Origin: Lutibacter sp. A64
Lineage (GTDB): Bacteria; Bacteroidota; Bacteroidia; Flavobacteriales; Flavobacteriaceae
Direction: 5' to 3'
Assembly (NCBI RefSeq): GCF_022429565.1
Contig: NZ_CP092487.1
Span: 1,459,001 to 1,523,000 of the forward strand
Length of the DNA: 64,000 bases
The position numbers were made by a program, and so were the translations under genes. The notes beneath the pieces were generated by a model that was not told the origin of the DNA, made no database searches, and worked only from the letters and a program-made list of their open reading frames with translations. Positions 38,885 through 46,671 of this stretch are shown piece by piece (position 1 is the first letter of the stretch; each line of letters starts with the position of its first letter).

Positions 38885-39715
38885 ATGTCTATAATTACTT
38901 TAACTACTGATTTTGGGACAAAAGACCATTTTGTTGGTTCTGTAAAAGGTACTATTTATAGCGAATTACCAGATGCAAAAATTGTTGATATATCACATCA
39001 TATTTCGCCTTTTAACATTACCGAAACGGCATATATTTTAAAAAATGCTTACAAAGCTTTTCCTGATGGAAGCATACATATAATTGGTGTAGATTCTGAA
39101 TTGAACGAAGAAAATAAACATATTGCTCTTAAATTAGACAACCATTACTTTATTTGTGCAGATAATGGCTTAATTTCTCTTTTAACTGCTGAAATTAAAC
39201 CCGAAAAAATAGTTGAAATTAACATTCACAACCGAATAGAAACTAGTTTTCCTGTACTCGATATTTTTGTTAAAGTTGCCTGCCATATTTCTAGAGGTGG
39301 AACACTTGATGTTGTAGGTAAAGAAATTTCAGAAGTTAAAACATTTAAAGAATTGCAACCTTTAATTTCTGATGATAAGACTTCTATTTCTGGAAACATA
39401 ATTTATATAGATAATTACGGAAATTCTATAAGTAATATTTCAAAAAAATTATTTAATGAAGTTGGCAGAGGACGCAATTTTGAAATTATAGCAAATAAGT
39501 ATGTTTTTAAAAAAATTCATTCTAAATACAGTGAATTTGTCGATTTTTCTGTTCCAAAAGAAATGCGTCAAAAAGAAGGTAACAGGTTGGCTTTGTTTAA
39601 TTCTTCAAATTATTTAGAAATTGCCATTTACCGAAGTAATTTAAATACTGTTGGCGGTGCAGTTTCTTTATTAGGCTTAAATTACAGAGATAAATTAACT
39701 ATTAATTTTATTTAA
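38885..39715 (+). CDS. SAM hydroxide adenosyltransferase (DUF62 family)
   Basis: 276 residues. The N terminus (ITLTTDFGTKDHFVGSVKG), DISHHISPFNITETAYIL and the later DNYGNSISNISKKL are hallmarks of the S-adenosyl-L-methionine hydroxide adenosyltransferase family, which splits SAM with an activated hydroxide to adenosine and methionine. Relatives include the fluorinase and chlorinase; residues here look like the common hydrolase type. Physiological role is unclear. It is the first of a plus-strand run leading into gldF and gldG (gaps of 3 and 75 bases). Confidence 0.9.
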   Translation: MSIITLTTDFGTKDHFVGSVKGTIYSELPDAKIVDISHHISPFNITETAYILKNAYKAFPDGSIHIIGVDSELNEENKHIALKLDNHYFICADNGLISLLTAEIKPEKIVEINIHNRIETSFPVLDIFVKVACHISRGGTLDVVGKEISEVKTFKELQPLISDDKTSISGNIIYIDNYGNSISNISKKLFNEVGRGRNFEIIANKYVFKKIHSKYSEFVDFSVPKEMRQKEGNRLALFNSSNYLEIAIYRSNLNTVGGAVSLLGLNYRDKLTINFI

Positions 39716-39718
39716 ATT

Positions 39719-40012
39719 ATGTTTGTACGCATTGTAAAAATGGGTTTTGAAGCTTCTAAAGTTGAAATATTTCTTCAAAACTTTAATAATAACAAAGAAA
39801 AAATACGAAATTCTAACGGTTGTCGTTTATTAGAGTTGTACAGAGATAAAAAAGAACCAACATTGTTTTTTACATACAGCTACTGGGAAACCGAACAAGA
39901 TTTAGAAAATTATAAAAATTCGGAACTCTTTAAAAACGTTTGGGCAAAAACCAAAATATTATTTAATAAAAAACCAGAAGCTTGGAGTGTAGATACTGTT
40001 GTAAAGTTGTAA
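39719..40012 (+). CDS. ABM-like (antibiotic biosynthesis monooxygenase fold) small protein
   Basis: 97 residues. The ferredoxin-like alpha-beta pattern is visible: FVRIVKMGFEASKVEIFLQNF, NGCRLLELYRDK, FFTYSYWETEQDLENY and FKNVWAKTKILFNKKPEAWSV. Such dimeric proteins include haem-degrading and quinol-modifying monooxygenases, but many are of unknown function. It begins 3 bases after the SAM hydrolase stop. Its last codons are part of an eight-base tandem repeat, and the TAA stop is supplied by the second repeat unit. Confidence 0.82.
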   Translation: MFVRIVKMGFEASKVEIFLQNFNNNKEKIRNSNGCRLLELYRDKKEPTLFFTYSYWETEQDLENYKNSELFKNVWAKTKILFNKKPEAWSVDTVVKL

Positions 40013-40053
40013 AGTTGTAAAGTTGTAAAGTTGTAAAGTTGTAAAGTTGTAAA
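39998..40053. repeat. Eight-base tandem repeat, GTTGTAAA x7
   Basis: Seven perfect copies of GTTGTAAA running from the last four sense codons of the ABM-like gene into the gap before gldF. The stop codon TAA lies at 40010-40012, in unit 2. Copy-number change beyond unit 2 would not alter the protein but would change the gldF spacing. Confidence 0.95.
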
Positions 40054-40087
40054 GTAAAAATATAATTCTAAATTCATAATTAAATTA

Positions 40088-40816
40088 ATGTTCCCAATTT
40101 TAAAAAAAGAACTTATTTCGTTTTTTTCTTCTCCAATTGCTTACTTAGTAATTGCGGTTTATTTAGTTGTAAACGGATTATTCCTTTGGGTTTTTGAAGG
40201 CGATTATAACATTTTACACGCTGGTTTTTCAGATTTAAGCAGTTACTTTTTTTTAGCTCCTTGGATTTTTATTTTTTTAATTCCAGCAATAACAATGCGT
40301 AGCTTTACTGATGAATTTAATACAGGAACCATAGAAATTTTAAGAACAAAACCAATAACCGATTGGCAATTAATTATAGGTAAATATTTTGGAGCCTTAA
40401 TTTTGGTTGTACTAGCAATTGCTCCTACTTTAATATATGTATTTAGCGTTTACAAATTAGGAAACCCTGTTGGAAACATTACTTTTGGAACCACAATTGG
40501 TTCTTTTTTAGGCTTGTTATTTTTGGTAAGTGCTTATACAGCTATCGGCATTTATGCCTCTACCCTTTCTAACAATCAAATTGTTTCTTTTATAATTGCC
40601 GTTTTTAGTTCTTTCTTTTTATTTTATGGTTTTGAAGCCCTAGCAAGCTACCAGCTTTTTGGAAATTCTGATTATATAATTGAAAAAATTGGAATGAATA
40701 GTCATTATACAAGCATTGGAAAAGGTGTTTTAGACACACAAGATTTACTGTATTTTATATCGGTTACTGCCTTTTTTTTATATTTAACTAAACTTAGAAT
40801 ACACAATGAAGCATAA
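40088..40816 (+). CDS. gldF: Gliding motility ABC transporter permease GldF
   Basis: 242 residues with six membrane helices. The opening FPILKKELISFFSSPIAYLVIAVYLVV is typical of GldF and of ABC-2 type permeases. GldF with GldG and the ATPase GldA forms an ABC transporter required for gliding in some Flavobacteriaceae. The gldA gene is not in this window, as is normal. It overlaps gldG by 11 bases, so the two are translationally coupled. Confidence 0.93.
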   Translation: MFPILKKELISFFSSPIAYLVIAVYLVVNGLFLWVFEGDYNILHAGFSDLSSYFFLAPWIFIFLIPAITMRSFTDEFNTGTIEILRTKPITDWQLIIGKYFGALILVVLAIAPTLIYVFSVYKLGNPVGNITFGTTIGSFLGLLFLVSAYTAIGIYASTLSNNQIVSFIIAVFSSFFLFYGFEALASYQLFGNSDYIIEKIGMNSHYTSIGKGVLDTQDLLYFISVTAFFLYLTKLRIHNEA

Positions 40817-42446
40817 GTATTCTAAAATAGCAGTTATTCTTATAGGAATTATTCTTATAAACTATATAGGGTCTAATATTTATAAAAGATTCGACCTTAC
40901 AGAAGACAAACGCTATACTTTATCTGAAACCACAACTTCTATTGTATCAAATATTGATGAAATTGTAGGAATTAAAGTGTATTTAGAAGGTGATTTTCCT
41001 GCAGAATTTAAACGTCTTCAAATTGAAACAAAACTCCATTTAGAAGAATTAAAAAATTTAAATAAAAATATTCAATTTAGATTTATAAATCCAATTGATA
41101 TTACGCAAGAATTAATTGAGAAAGGATTAGAACCAAGCAGATTACAAGTTGAAGAAAACGGCGTACTATCTGAAATTGTTTTATTCCCTTTTGCTGAAGT
41201 AAATTATAAAAACAAAACAGAATACGTTTCATTATTAAAAGATATTTTTACTAATTCTCAAGACCAACAATTAGAAAGCTCTATACAAAATTTAGAATAT
41301 GAGTTTGCAAATGCTTTACACAAAGTAAGTTCAAAAAAATCTAAAAAAATAGCTGTTTTACGCAGTAATGGAACTCTGGAAGACATTTATTTATTCGACT
41401 TTTTAAAAAAAATTAGAGAATATTACTTCTTAGCACCTTTTACCCTGGATTCTGTTGCAAAACAACCTCAAAAAACAGCAAAACAACTTTCTGATTACGA
41501 CCTTGCCATAATTGCAAAACCTACCGAAAAATTTACTGAAGAAGAAAAATATACGCTAGACCAATTTATAATGCAAGGTGGCAAAACACTTTGGTTAATA
41601 GACAATGTACAAGCAGAATTAGATAGCTTAATGCATACCGGAGAAACTTTAGCATACCCAAGAGATTTAGGTTTAACCGACTTTTTGTTTAATTATGGCG
41701 TTAGAATTAACCCAAATTTAGTAAGCGATTTATACAGTTCTCAAATTGCATTGGCAACCGGTAATATCGGAAATAAAACACAGTTTAATAATTTTCAATG
41801 GAATTATTATCCTCTAGCTAATTCTTTAAACAACCACCCTATAAATAACAATATTGCACCTGTAAATTTTAAATTTGCCAATAGTATAGACACTTTAAAA
41901 AATGGTATTTCAAAAACTATTTTATTGCAAAGTTCACCGCTTTCAAAAGTAATTGGTACCCCAAGTATTATTTCATTAAAAAGTATCAATCAAAAACCGG
42001 ATCCTGCAAATTTTGCTAACGGCAATAAACCCTTAGCCGTTTTACTTGAAGGCACTTTTAAATCTGCCTACAACAATCGAGTAAAACCCTTTAAATTAGA
42101 CAATTCTAAAGAAATTGGAGTAGCTAGTAAAATGATTGTAATTTCAGATGGAGATGTAATCGCTAACGACGTTTTAAATAGACAACCACTTGAGTTGGGC
42201 ATAAACAAATTTACAAATATTCGCTATGGAAATAAAGACTTTTTATTAAATGCCGTTAACTATTTATTAGATGATACTGGCTTAATAAACCTCCGTTCTA
42301 AAACCGTAAAAATTGCTTTTTTAAACAAACAAAAGGCATATGAAGAAGCTACAAAATGGCAACTGATTAATATAATTTTCCCTCTGTTAATTTTAGGAGC
42401 TTTCGGATTGATTTTCAACTATTTCAGAAAGAAAAAATACCGCTAA
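40806..42446 (+). CDS. gldG: Gliding motility protein GldG
   Basis: 546 residues. An N-terminal membrane helix (about 8-23), a large extracytoplasmic domain (KRYTLSETTTSIVSNIDEIVGIKVYLEGDFPAEFKRL; later GGKTLWLIDNVQAELDSL) and a C-terminal helix before FNYFRKKKYR. This layout is the GldG/auxiliary ABC-type family. It is thought to be the substrate-binding or scaffolding partner of GldF in the gliding machinery. The quoted domains show no frame break. Confidence 0.93.
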   Translation: MKHKYSKIAVILIGIILINYIGSNIYKRFDLTEDKRYTLSETTTSIVSNIDEIVGIKVYLEGDFPAEFKRLQIETKLHLEELKNLNKNIQFRFINPIDITQELIEKGLEPSRLQVEENGVLSEIVLFPFAEVNYKNKTEYVSLLKDIFTNSQDQQLESSIQNLEYEFANALHKVSSKKSKKIAVLRSNGTLEDIYLFDFLKKIREYYFLAPFTLDSVAKQPQKTAKQLSDYDLAIIAKPTEKFTEEEKYTLDQFIMQGGKTLWLIDNVQAELDSLMHTGETLAYPRDLGLTDFLFNYGVRINPNLVSDLYSSQIALATGNIGNKTQFNNFQWNYYPLANSLNNHPINNNIAPVNFKFANSIDTLKNGISKTILLQSSPLSKVIGTPSIISLKSINQKPDPANFANGNKPLAVLLEGTFKSAYNNRVKPFKLDNSKEIGVASKMIVISDGDVIANDVLNRQPLELGINKFTNIRYGNKDFLLNAVNYLLDDTGLINLRSKTVKIAFLNKQKAYEEATKWQLINIIFPLLILGAFGLIFNYFRKKKYR

Positions 42447-42493
42447 TTCCCTTTCACAATAGCTCTTAAAAATTTGTTAAATTTAAACCTCTA

Positions 42494-42525
42494 TTGCCTG
42501 AGGCTGTTTAGATAAGTTATATTTG
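42494..42525 (+). promoter_or_regulatory. Promoter of the DUF2911 pair
   Basis: TTG (42494-42496), 21 bases, TATATTTG (42518-42525), 23 bases before the ATG at 42549. The spacing is slightly long but inside the known range. Confidence 0.6.
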
Positions 42526-42548
42526 TTACATAACTTAAATAAACTATT

Positions 42549-43391
42549 ATGCTAAAAAATTTATCACTCTTGCTATTATTTGTTGGTTTTACGGCAACAT
42601 CTAATGCACAAATTAAAACACCACAACCCAGTCCTGCTGCAAAATTAGAACAAGTTGTTGGTTTAACCGATGTATCTATTGAGTATTCTAGACCTGCAAT
42701 GCGCGGAAGAACTATTTTTGGAAACTTAGTACCTTATGGGAAGATTTGGAGAACTGGTGCCAATGCCAATACAAAAATAACGTTTGGACACGATGTTGTT
42801 ATTGATGGAAAAGAATTAAAAAAAGGAACATACGCTATTTACACCATTCCAAATAAAACAACTTGGGAAGTAATTTTTTACACAGATGCCAACAACTCTG
42901 GAACACCTAAAGAATGGGACGAAAATAAGGTTGCGGTAAAAACTACTGTTAAAGCTTACGAAATGCCTATGGCTATAGAATCTTTTACAATTACAATTGA
43001 TGATTTAAAAGTAGATTCTGCAGTAATTGGTATGCTTTGGGAAAACGTATATGTTGGTGTACCTTTTGAAGTACCAACAGAACAAATTGCAACTAAAAAT
43101 ATTGAATCTGTAATGGCTGGACCATCTAATAACGATTATTACCAAGCAGCTTCGTATTACCACACAGAAGGTAAAGACCTAAAACAAGCCTTAGCTTGGA
43201 TGCAAAAAGCAACTGCAGATGGTAATGCTCCGTTTTGGTATTTAAGAAGAATGAGCTTAATACAAGCTGATTTAGGAGATAAAGCAGGAGCAATAGCAAC
43301 AGCTAAAAAATCGTTAGAAGCTGCAAAAAAAGCAAACAATGCAGACTATATTAAAATGAATGAAGAATCTATAAATAAATGGCAAAAATAA
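42549..43391 (+). CDS. Secreted DUF2911 protein with C-terminal TPR-like region
   Basis: 280 residues with a signal peptide (about 1-20, LSLLLLFVGFTATSNAQ). The DUF2911 core, about 25-170, shows QVVGLTDVSIEYSRPAMRGR, FGNLVPYGKIWRTGANANTK and KKGTYAIYTIPNKTTWEVIF. The C-terminal third is helical with repeats of a TPR kind (YYQAASYYHTEGKDLKQAL, AWMQKATADGNAPFWYLRR). The family is common and exported in Bacteroidota with unknown function. Its stop overlaps the start of the next DUF2911 gene. Confidence 0.88.
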   Translation: MLKNLSLLLLFVGFTATSNAQIKTPQPSPAAKLEQVVGLTDVSIEYSRPAMRGRTIFGNLVPYGKIWRTGANANTKITFGHDVVIDGKELKKGTYAIYTIPNKTTWEVIFYTDANNSGTPKEWDENKVAVKTTVKAYEMPMAIESFTITIDDLKVDSAVIGMLWENVYVGVPFEVPTEQIATKNIESVMAGPSNNDYYQAASYYHTEGKDLKQALAWMQKATADGNAPFWYLRRMSLIQADLGDKAGAIATAKKSLEAAKKANNADYIKMNEESINKWQK

Positions 43392-43885
43392 TGATGACAA
43401 AATTTAAATTAACACTGGTATTACTTTTAATTGCAACAGTAACATTTGCACAAAAAAGTCCAAGAAAACAAGCAACAGGAAACATTGGTAAAACTGCCGT
43501 AACAGTAGATTATGGAGCACCTAGCGTAAAAGGAAGAACTATTTGGGGTGAACTTGTACCTTATGCTAAAGTTTGGAGAAGTGGCGCAAACGAAAACACA
43601 ACTATTTCTTTTGATAAAAACGTTACAATAGCTGAAACTACTGTCCCAGCTGGAAAATATGGATTCTTTATGATTCCTTCTGAAAGCGGTGCTTGGGAAG
43701 TAATTTTAAGCAAAAAGAACGATGCTTGGGGATCTAATGGTTATTCTAAAGAAAACGACCAATTACGTTTAAAAGTAACTCCAAAAACTGTAGCTGAAAA
43801 CACAGAATTATTAACTTTTACAGTTACTAAAACAGGTGTAGAATTTGCTTGGGAAAAAGTAAAAATTACAATTCCTATTAAATAA
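43391..43885 (+). CDS. Secreted DUF2911 protein, short paralogue
   Basis: 164 residues from ATG 43391, which overlaps the preceding stop as TAATG; an in-frame ATG at 43379 is less likely because the signal peptide (FKLTLVLLLIATVTFAQ) fits 43391 better. The core matches its neighbour: KTAVTVDYGAPSVKGRTIWG, LVPYAKVWRSGANENTT and PAGKYGFFMIPSESGAWEVI. It lacks the helical C-terminal extension. The two genes look like a duplicated pair with one long and one short product, likely made from a single transcript ending at 43907-43946. Confidence 0.85.
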   Translation: MMTKFKLTLVLLLIATVTFAQKSPRKQATGNIGKTAVTVDYGAPSVKGRTIWGELVPYAKVWRSGANENTTISFDKNVTIAETTVPAGKYGFFMIPSESGAWEVILSKKNDAWGSNGYSKENDQLRLKVTPKTVAENTELLTFTVTKTGVEFAWEKVKITIPIK

Positions 43886-43906
43886 AATTTCTCGTTTTTA
43901 TAACTT

Positions 43907-43946
43907 AAAGACCGTTTAGAAAGTAAATTTTTTCTAAACGGTCTTT
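43907..43946 (+). terminator. Terminator after the DUF2911 pair
   Basis: A 16-bp stem AAAGACCGTTTAGAAA / TTTCTAAACGGTCTTT with an 8-base loop, followed by a T run. Confidence 0.88.
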
Positions 43947-43950
43947 TTTT

Positions 43951-44294
43951 ATATCTATATTTTTAATTAAATTTGAGTAAAACTCTAAAATTGCTTTTAA
44001 TTCTACTTTTTTAACTGAACAAAATAAACCTCTTTTATTTTAAAATATAACTACGTTTATTGGGGTTTTATAAGTTGTTTGGAGTGATTTTAATTTTGAA
44101 GTAAGAGTTGGGCACAAGCTGAAACCGTTAACACAAACAGCACATTTGTTTTTTTGCCGCAACAAAAGCCAACACAGAAAAAACCAAAAGAGCTGTTTTT
44201 AGCCAACGCTCGAAAAAAATGAGGTAAACCGTAAAATGAATAAGTAAAATAACTGTATTTTAGAATCTTATTAGAAAAACTGATTTGCAAAAAA
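43951..44294. other. Left boundary of the accessory island
   Basis: A gap with no supported gene. Bases 44100-44225 are richer in G and C than the surroundings and carry GCCAACAC (44168-44175) and GCCAACGC (44202-44209). The same GCCAACGC occurs right after the last island gene (50344-50351). These may mark an insertion boundary, but no integrase, IS end or longer duplication is visible. A 66-codon minus-strand frame here has no protein-like features. Confidence 0.4.
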
Positions 44295-46499
44295 ATGACA
44301 ATTGACGAAATCTATAAAAAAGAAGAAATAAGTGTTAGGTCTTACCACGTTTGCAAATACAACGAATTAAACTCTATCTCTGATTTAAAGAAATATTACT
44401 ACAAAAATAAATCCTTCGAAAAACTTCGAAATTGTGGTAGGAAATCAAATGAAGAACTAATTGAGATATGTAATAAATATCCAGATGACAATTTTGAAAA
44501 TAAAGAGATAGAAGTCAAAAAAGAAAATCCTCTAAAAAGCATAATTACAAACTTAACTAGAGTTCAAAGAGAGGTAATAAATAGCTTTATTTTCGTAAAT
44601 ACTAATAGCTTATCCGTAAGGAGTAAGAATGCAATCTCTTTACATTTAAAAAACAATCTAAAGGTTAAAAACTTTACAGAAAAAGTTTTACTCTCTAAAA
44701 GTTTCAATGTTCAAAATATAAAAAACGTAGGTGCTAAATGTGTTCCTGAAATAGAAATTTATATTTCAATTATTAAAGATTTCATATTTGAAGTAAACCA
44801 AACAAGAGATGAAAAGTATTTAATTGCATTAAAAAATAAATTTTTAATACAACGTACTTTTGATATTCCATTGGTTCCAAGTGAAATATTAGAATCAGAA
44901 TCTATTTTTCAACTTACAAAATTTCTCTTAAATCAAAATGCATTTTTTGACGAAACTCAAACGGTTATAGTTAAACTAGCTTTGAAATTATTCAATAATC
45001 AAAAAGAACTTACGCTTGACGAAATAGCTGAACAGGTTGACCTTTCAAGAGAAAGAGTAAGACAGATAAGAAAACTTTGTCTTGAAGCTTTATTTGATAA
45101 GCTACTTTTTATTTCTAATTTTAATGACGATTTATTTCAAAAATATAGCATAGATGTTGAATCAATTTATATTGAAATAAACACAGATATTTTAAATAAA
45201 ATCAACCAATCAAATAACACTAATTTTTCTAGAGAATTTATCACTTTCATACTTTCTGCATATCTAAAAGATAGTTTTTCTGTAGTTGGGAATTATGAAG
45301 ATGTTTTACAACCAAAATATTTTAATTCACGTAACAGACACAATTGGAATAACTTCTATTTAGTAGAAAAAGAATTATCCTCGGAATTTGATTTCACTTC
45401 TTTTAGTAATGATATTTCAAACAGGTTAAGCGATAGAATTGAAGAATCGTATTTCTTTAATTTCAAAAGCTATTTATCAAAGTTTCTATCAAACAACAAT
45501 ATTGATATTTTAGACTTATTATTACCAATCTGTGAGAAAATAATTAATGAAGAATTTGAAATATATCTTGATTTAGATGAAAGCATAAATTTCAAAAGAA
45601 ACACTACTCGACAAGCACACGAATATGCTTTTGAAGCACTTGACCATTTAGGAAAACCTTCAAAGGTTAAAGAGATTTTTGAAAAGGTTGTAGAACTGCA
45701 TCCCAACTATGACACTGAAGAAGCAAAAATCAGAGTTTCAATGAAACGGAAAAATGGTTTTGTGCCAATTGGTAGAAAAAGTGTATTTGGTTTGAAAAAA
45801 TGGGAAAGTGAATTGGACAATTTCAAAGGAGGTACAATACGAGATATTGTTGAAGAATATTTAATGCAATTTTCTGTACCGAAACATATTTCACACATAA
45901 CAGAACACGTTTTAAAATATCGTCCAAAATCAAATCAATATAGCATTCTTCAAAATTTAAAACTTGATGAATCTGGATTGTACATATTTTTTAAAGGTTC
46001 GCATATAGGATTAACAACAAAAAAATACGAATCTGACTTTAAGAGAATATCGGAAGTCCAGAAAACCGATAAGAAAACTTGGGAAGAAAGGTTTGAAATG
46101 CTTCAAAATTTTGTCTCAATAGAAAAAAGGCTACCATTTTCAAATGGTGTGCCTGAAAAAGAAATAAAACTTTATCGTTGGCTTAATGTTCAAAAAAGTA
46201 AGCAAAACAAGGGTAAACTAACTGAAAATAAAGAGGATAAGCTAAACAGCTTATTAGCGAAATATCCAAGTATTAATGGTAGACGAAGATTGAACTCAAA
46301 TGAGAAGTATCAAGAATTAATCTCATTTGTTACGAATAATCATAGATTGCCTTCAGCTAATAAAAATGGTGAGGAAAATTTATATCAATTCTTTTACAAA
46401 CAGAGAAAGCTATTTGATAAAAACGAACTTGACAGCAAAGAACAAAATAAATTTATTGAAGTTGCTAAACTTCTTCAAAATATAAAATATGAAAATTAA
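44295..46499 (+). CDS. Multidomain DNA-binding protein: alpha-CTD-like, sigma region 4, winged-helix and helicase-associated domains
   Basis: 734 residues, first gene of the island. In order: an RNA polymerase alpha-CTD-like helix-hairpin-helix (about 11-60, ISVRSYHVCKYNEL, then NCGRKSNEELIEI); a second one (about 105-155, LSVRSKNAISLHL, then NVGAKCVPEI); a sigma-70 region 4 helix-turn-helix (about 238-270, LTLDEIAEQVDLSRERVRQIR); two HARE-like winged-helix segments (about 437-505 with RKSVFGLKKWESE, and about 511-590); and two helicase-associated-like domains (about 593-660, TWEERFEMLQNF, LYRWLNVQKSKQNKGKL; about 669-725). No catalytic motif is seen. It probably recognises DNA or transcription complexes for the downstream ATPases. 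It overlaps the next gene by 11 bases. Confidence 0.75.
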   Translation: MTIDEIYKKEEISVRSYHVCKYNELNSISDLKKYYYKNKSFEKLRNCGRKSNEELIEICNKYPDDNFENKEIEVKKENPLKSIITNLTRVQREVINSFIFVNTNSLSVRSKNAISLHLKNNLKVKNFTEKVLLSKSFNVQNIKNVGAKCVPEIEIYISIIKDFIFEVNQTRDEKYLIALKNKFLIQRTFDIPLVPSEILESESIFQLTKFLLNQNAFFDETQTVIVKLALKLFNNQKELTLDEIAEQVDLSRERVRQIRKLCLEALFDKLLFISNFNDDLFQKYSIDVESIYIEINTDILNKINQSNNTNFSREFITFILSAYLKDSFSVVGNYEDVLQPKYFNSRNRHNWNNFYLVEKELSSEFDFTSFSNDISNRLSDRIEESYFFNFKSYLSKFLSNNNIDILDLLLPICEKIINEEFEIYLDLDESINFKRNTTRQAHEYAFEALDHLGKPSKVKEIFEKVVELHPNYDTEEAKIRVSMKRKNGFVPIGRKSVFGLKKWESELDNFKGGTIRDIVEEYLMQFSVPKHISHITEHVLKYRPKSNQYSILQNLKLDESGLYIFFKGSHIGLTTKKYESDFKRISEVQKTDKKTWEERFEMLQNFVSIEKRLPFSNGVPEKEIKLYRWLNVQKSKQNKGKLTENKEDKLNSLLAKYPSINGRRRLNSNEKYQELISFVTNNHRLPSANKNGEENLYQFFYKQRKLFDKNELDSKEQNKFIEVAKLLQNIKYEN

Positions 46500-46671
46500 A
46501 GAAACTAAACTATTGCAAAATCAAAGACTCAAAGAGATTTGCAATGATAAGGAAGTTAATTATGAATCTATTGAAACATTATTAGATTCAGTTAAAACAA
46601 AGAAGTTGCTGAAAAGAAATAATTACCATCAGCAAAAAATTAATGATGTTATTGAAAAAGCAATAAAATGA
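46489..46671 (+). CDS. Small helical protein of the DndD/DndE-like operon
   Basis: 60 residues, highly charged (Lys-rich) and predicted helical: LLQNQRLKEICNDKEVNYES, then ETLLDSVKTKKLLKRNN. It overlaps the preceding gene by 11 bases and the DndD-like gene by 4 (ATGA), so it is almost surely translated. I recognise no domain. Annotation pipelines use a label like DNA modification system-associated small protein for short genes in this position, but I cannot confirm that this one belongs. It could be an adaptor between the DNA-binding protein and the ATPase, or a regulator; both are inference. Confidence 0.65.
   Translation: MKIKETKLLQNQRLKEICNDKEVNYESIETLLDSVKTKKLLKRNNYHQQKINDVIEKAIK

Noticed and set aside
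39998..40053. Repeat cluster as a CRISPR array
   Set aside because: Eight-base units with no spacers; a simple tandem repeat. The seven-base repeat at 37712 was rejected for the same reason.
44160..44215. Left island flank as an integron attC site
   Set aside because: The GCCAAC motifs are suggestive, but no paired core sites in the right order and no integrase were found.
44090..44290. 66-codon minus-strand frame at the island edge
   Set aside because: No domain, signal or context support; it reads through a repeat-like non-coding stretch.
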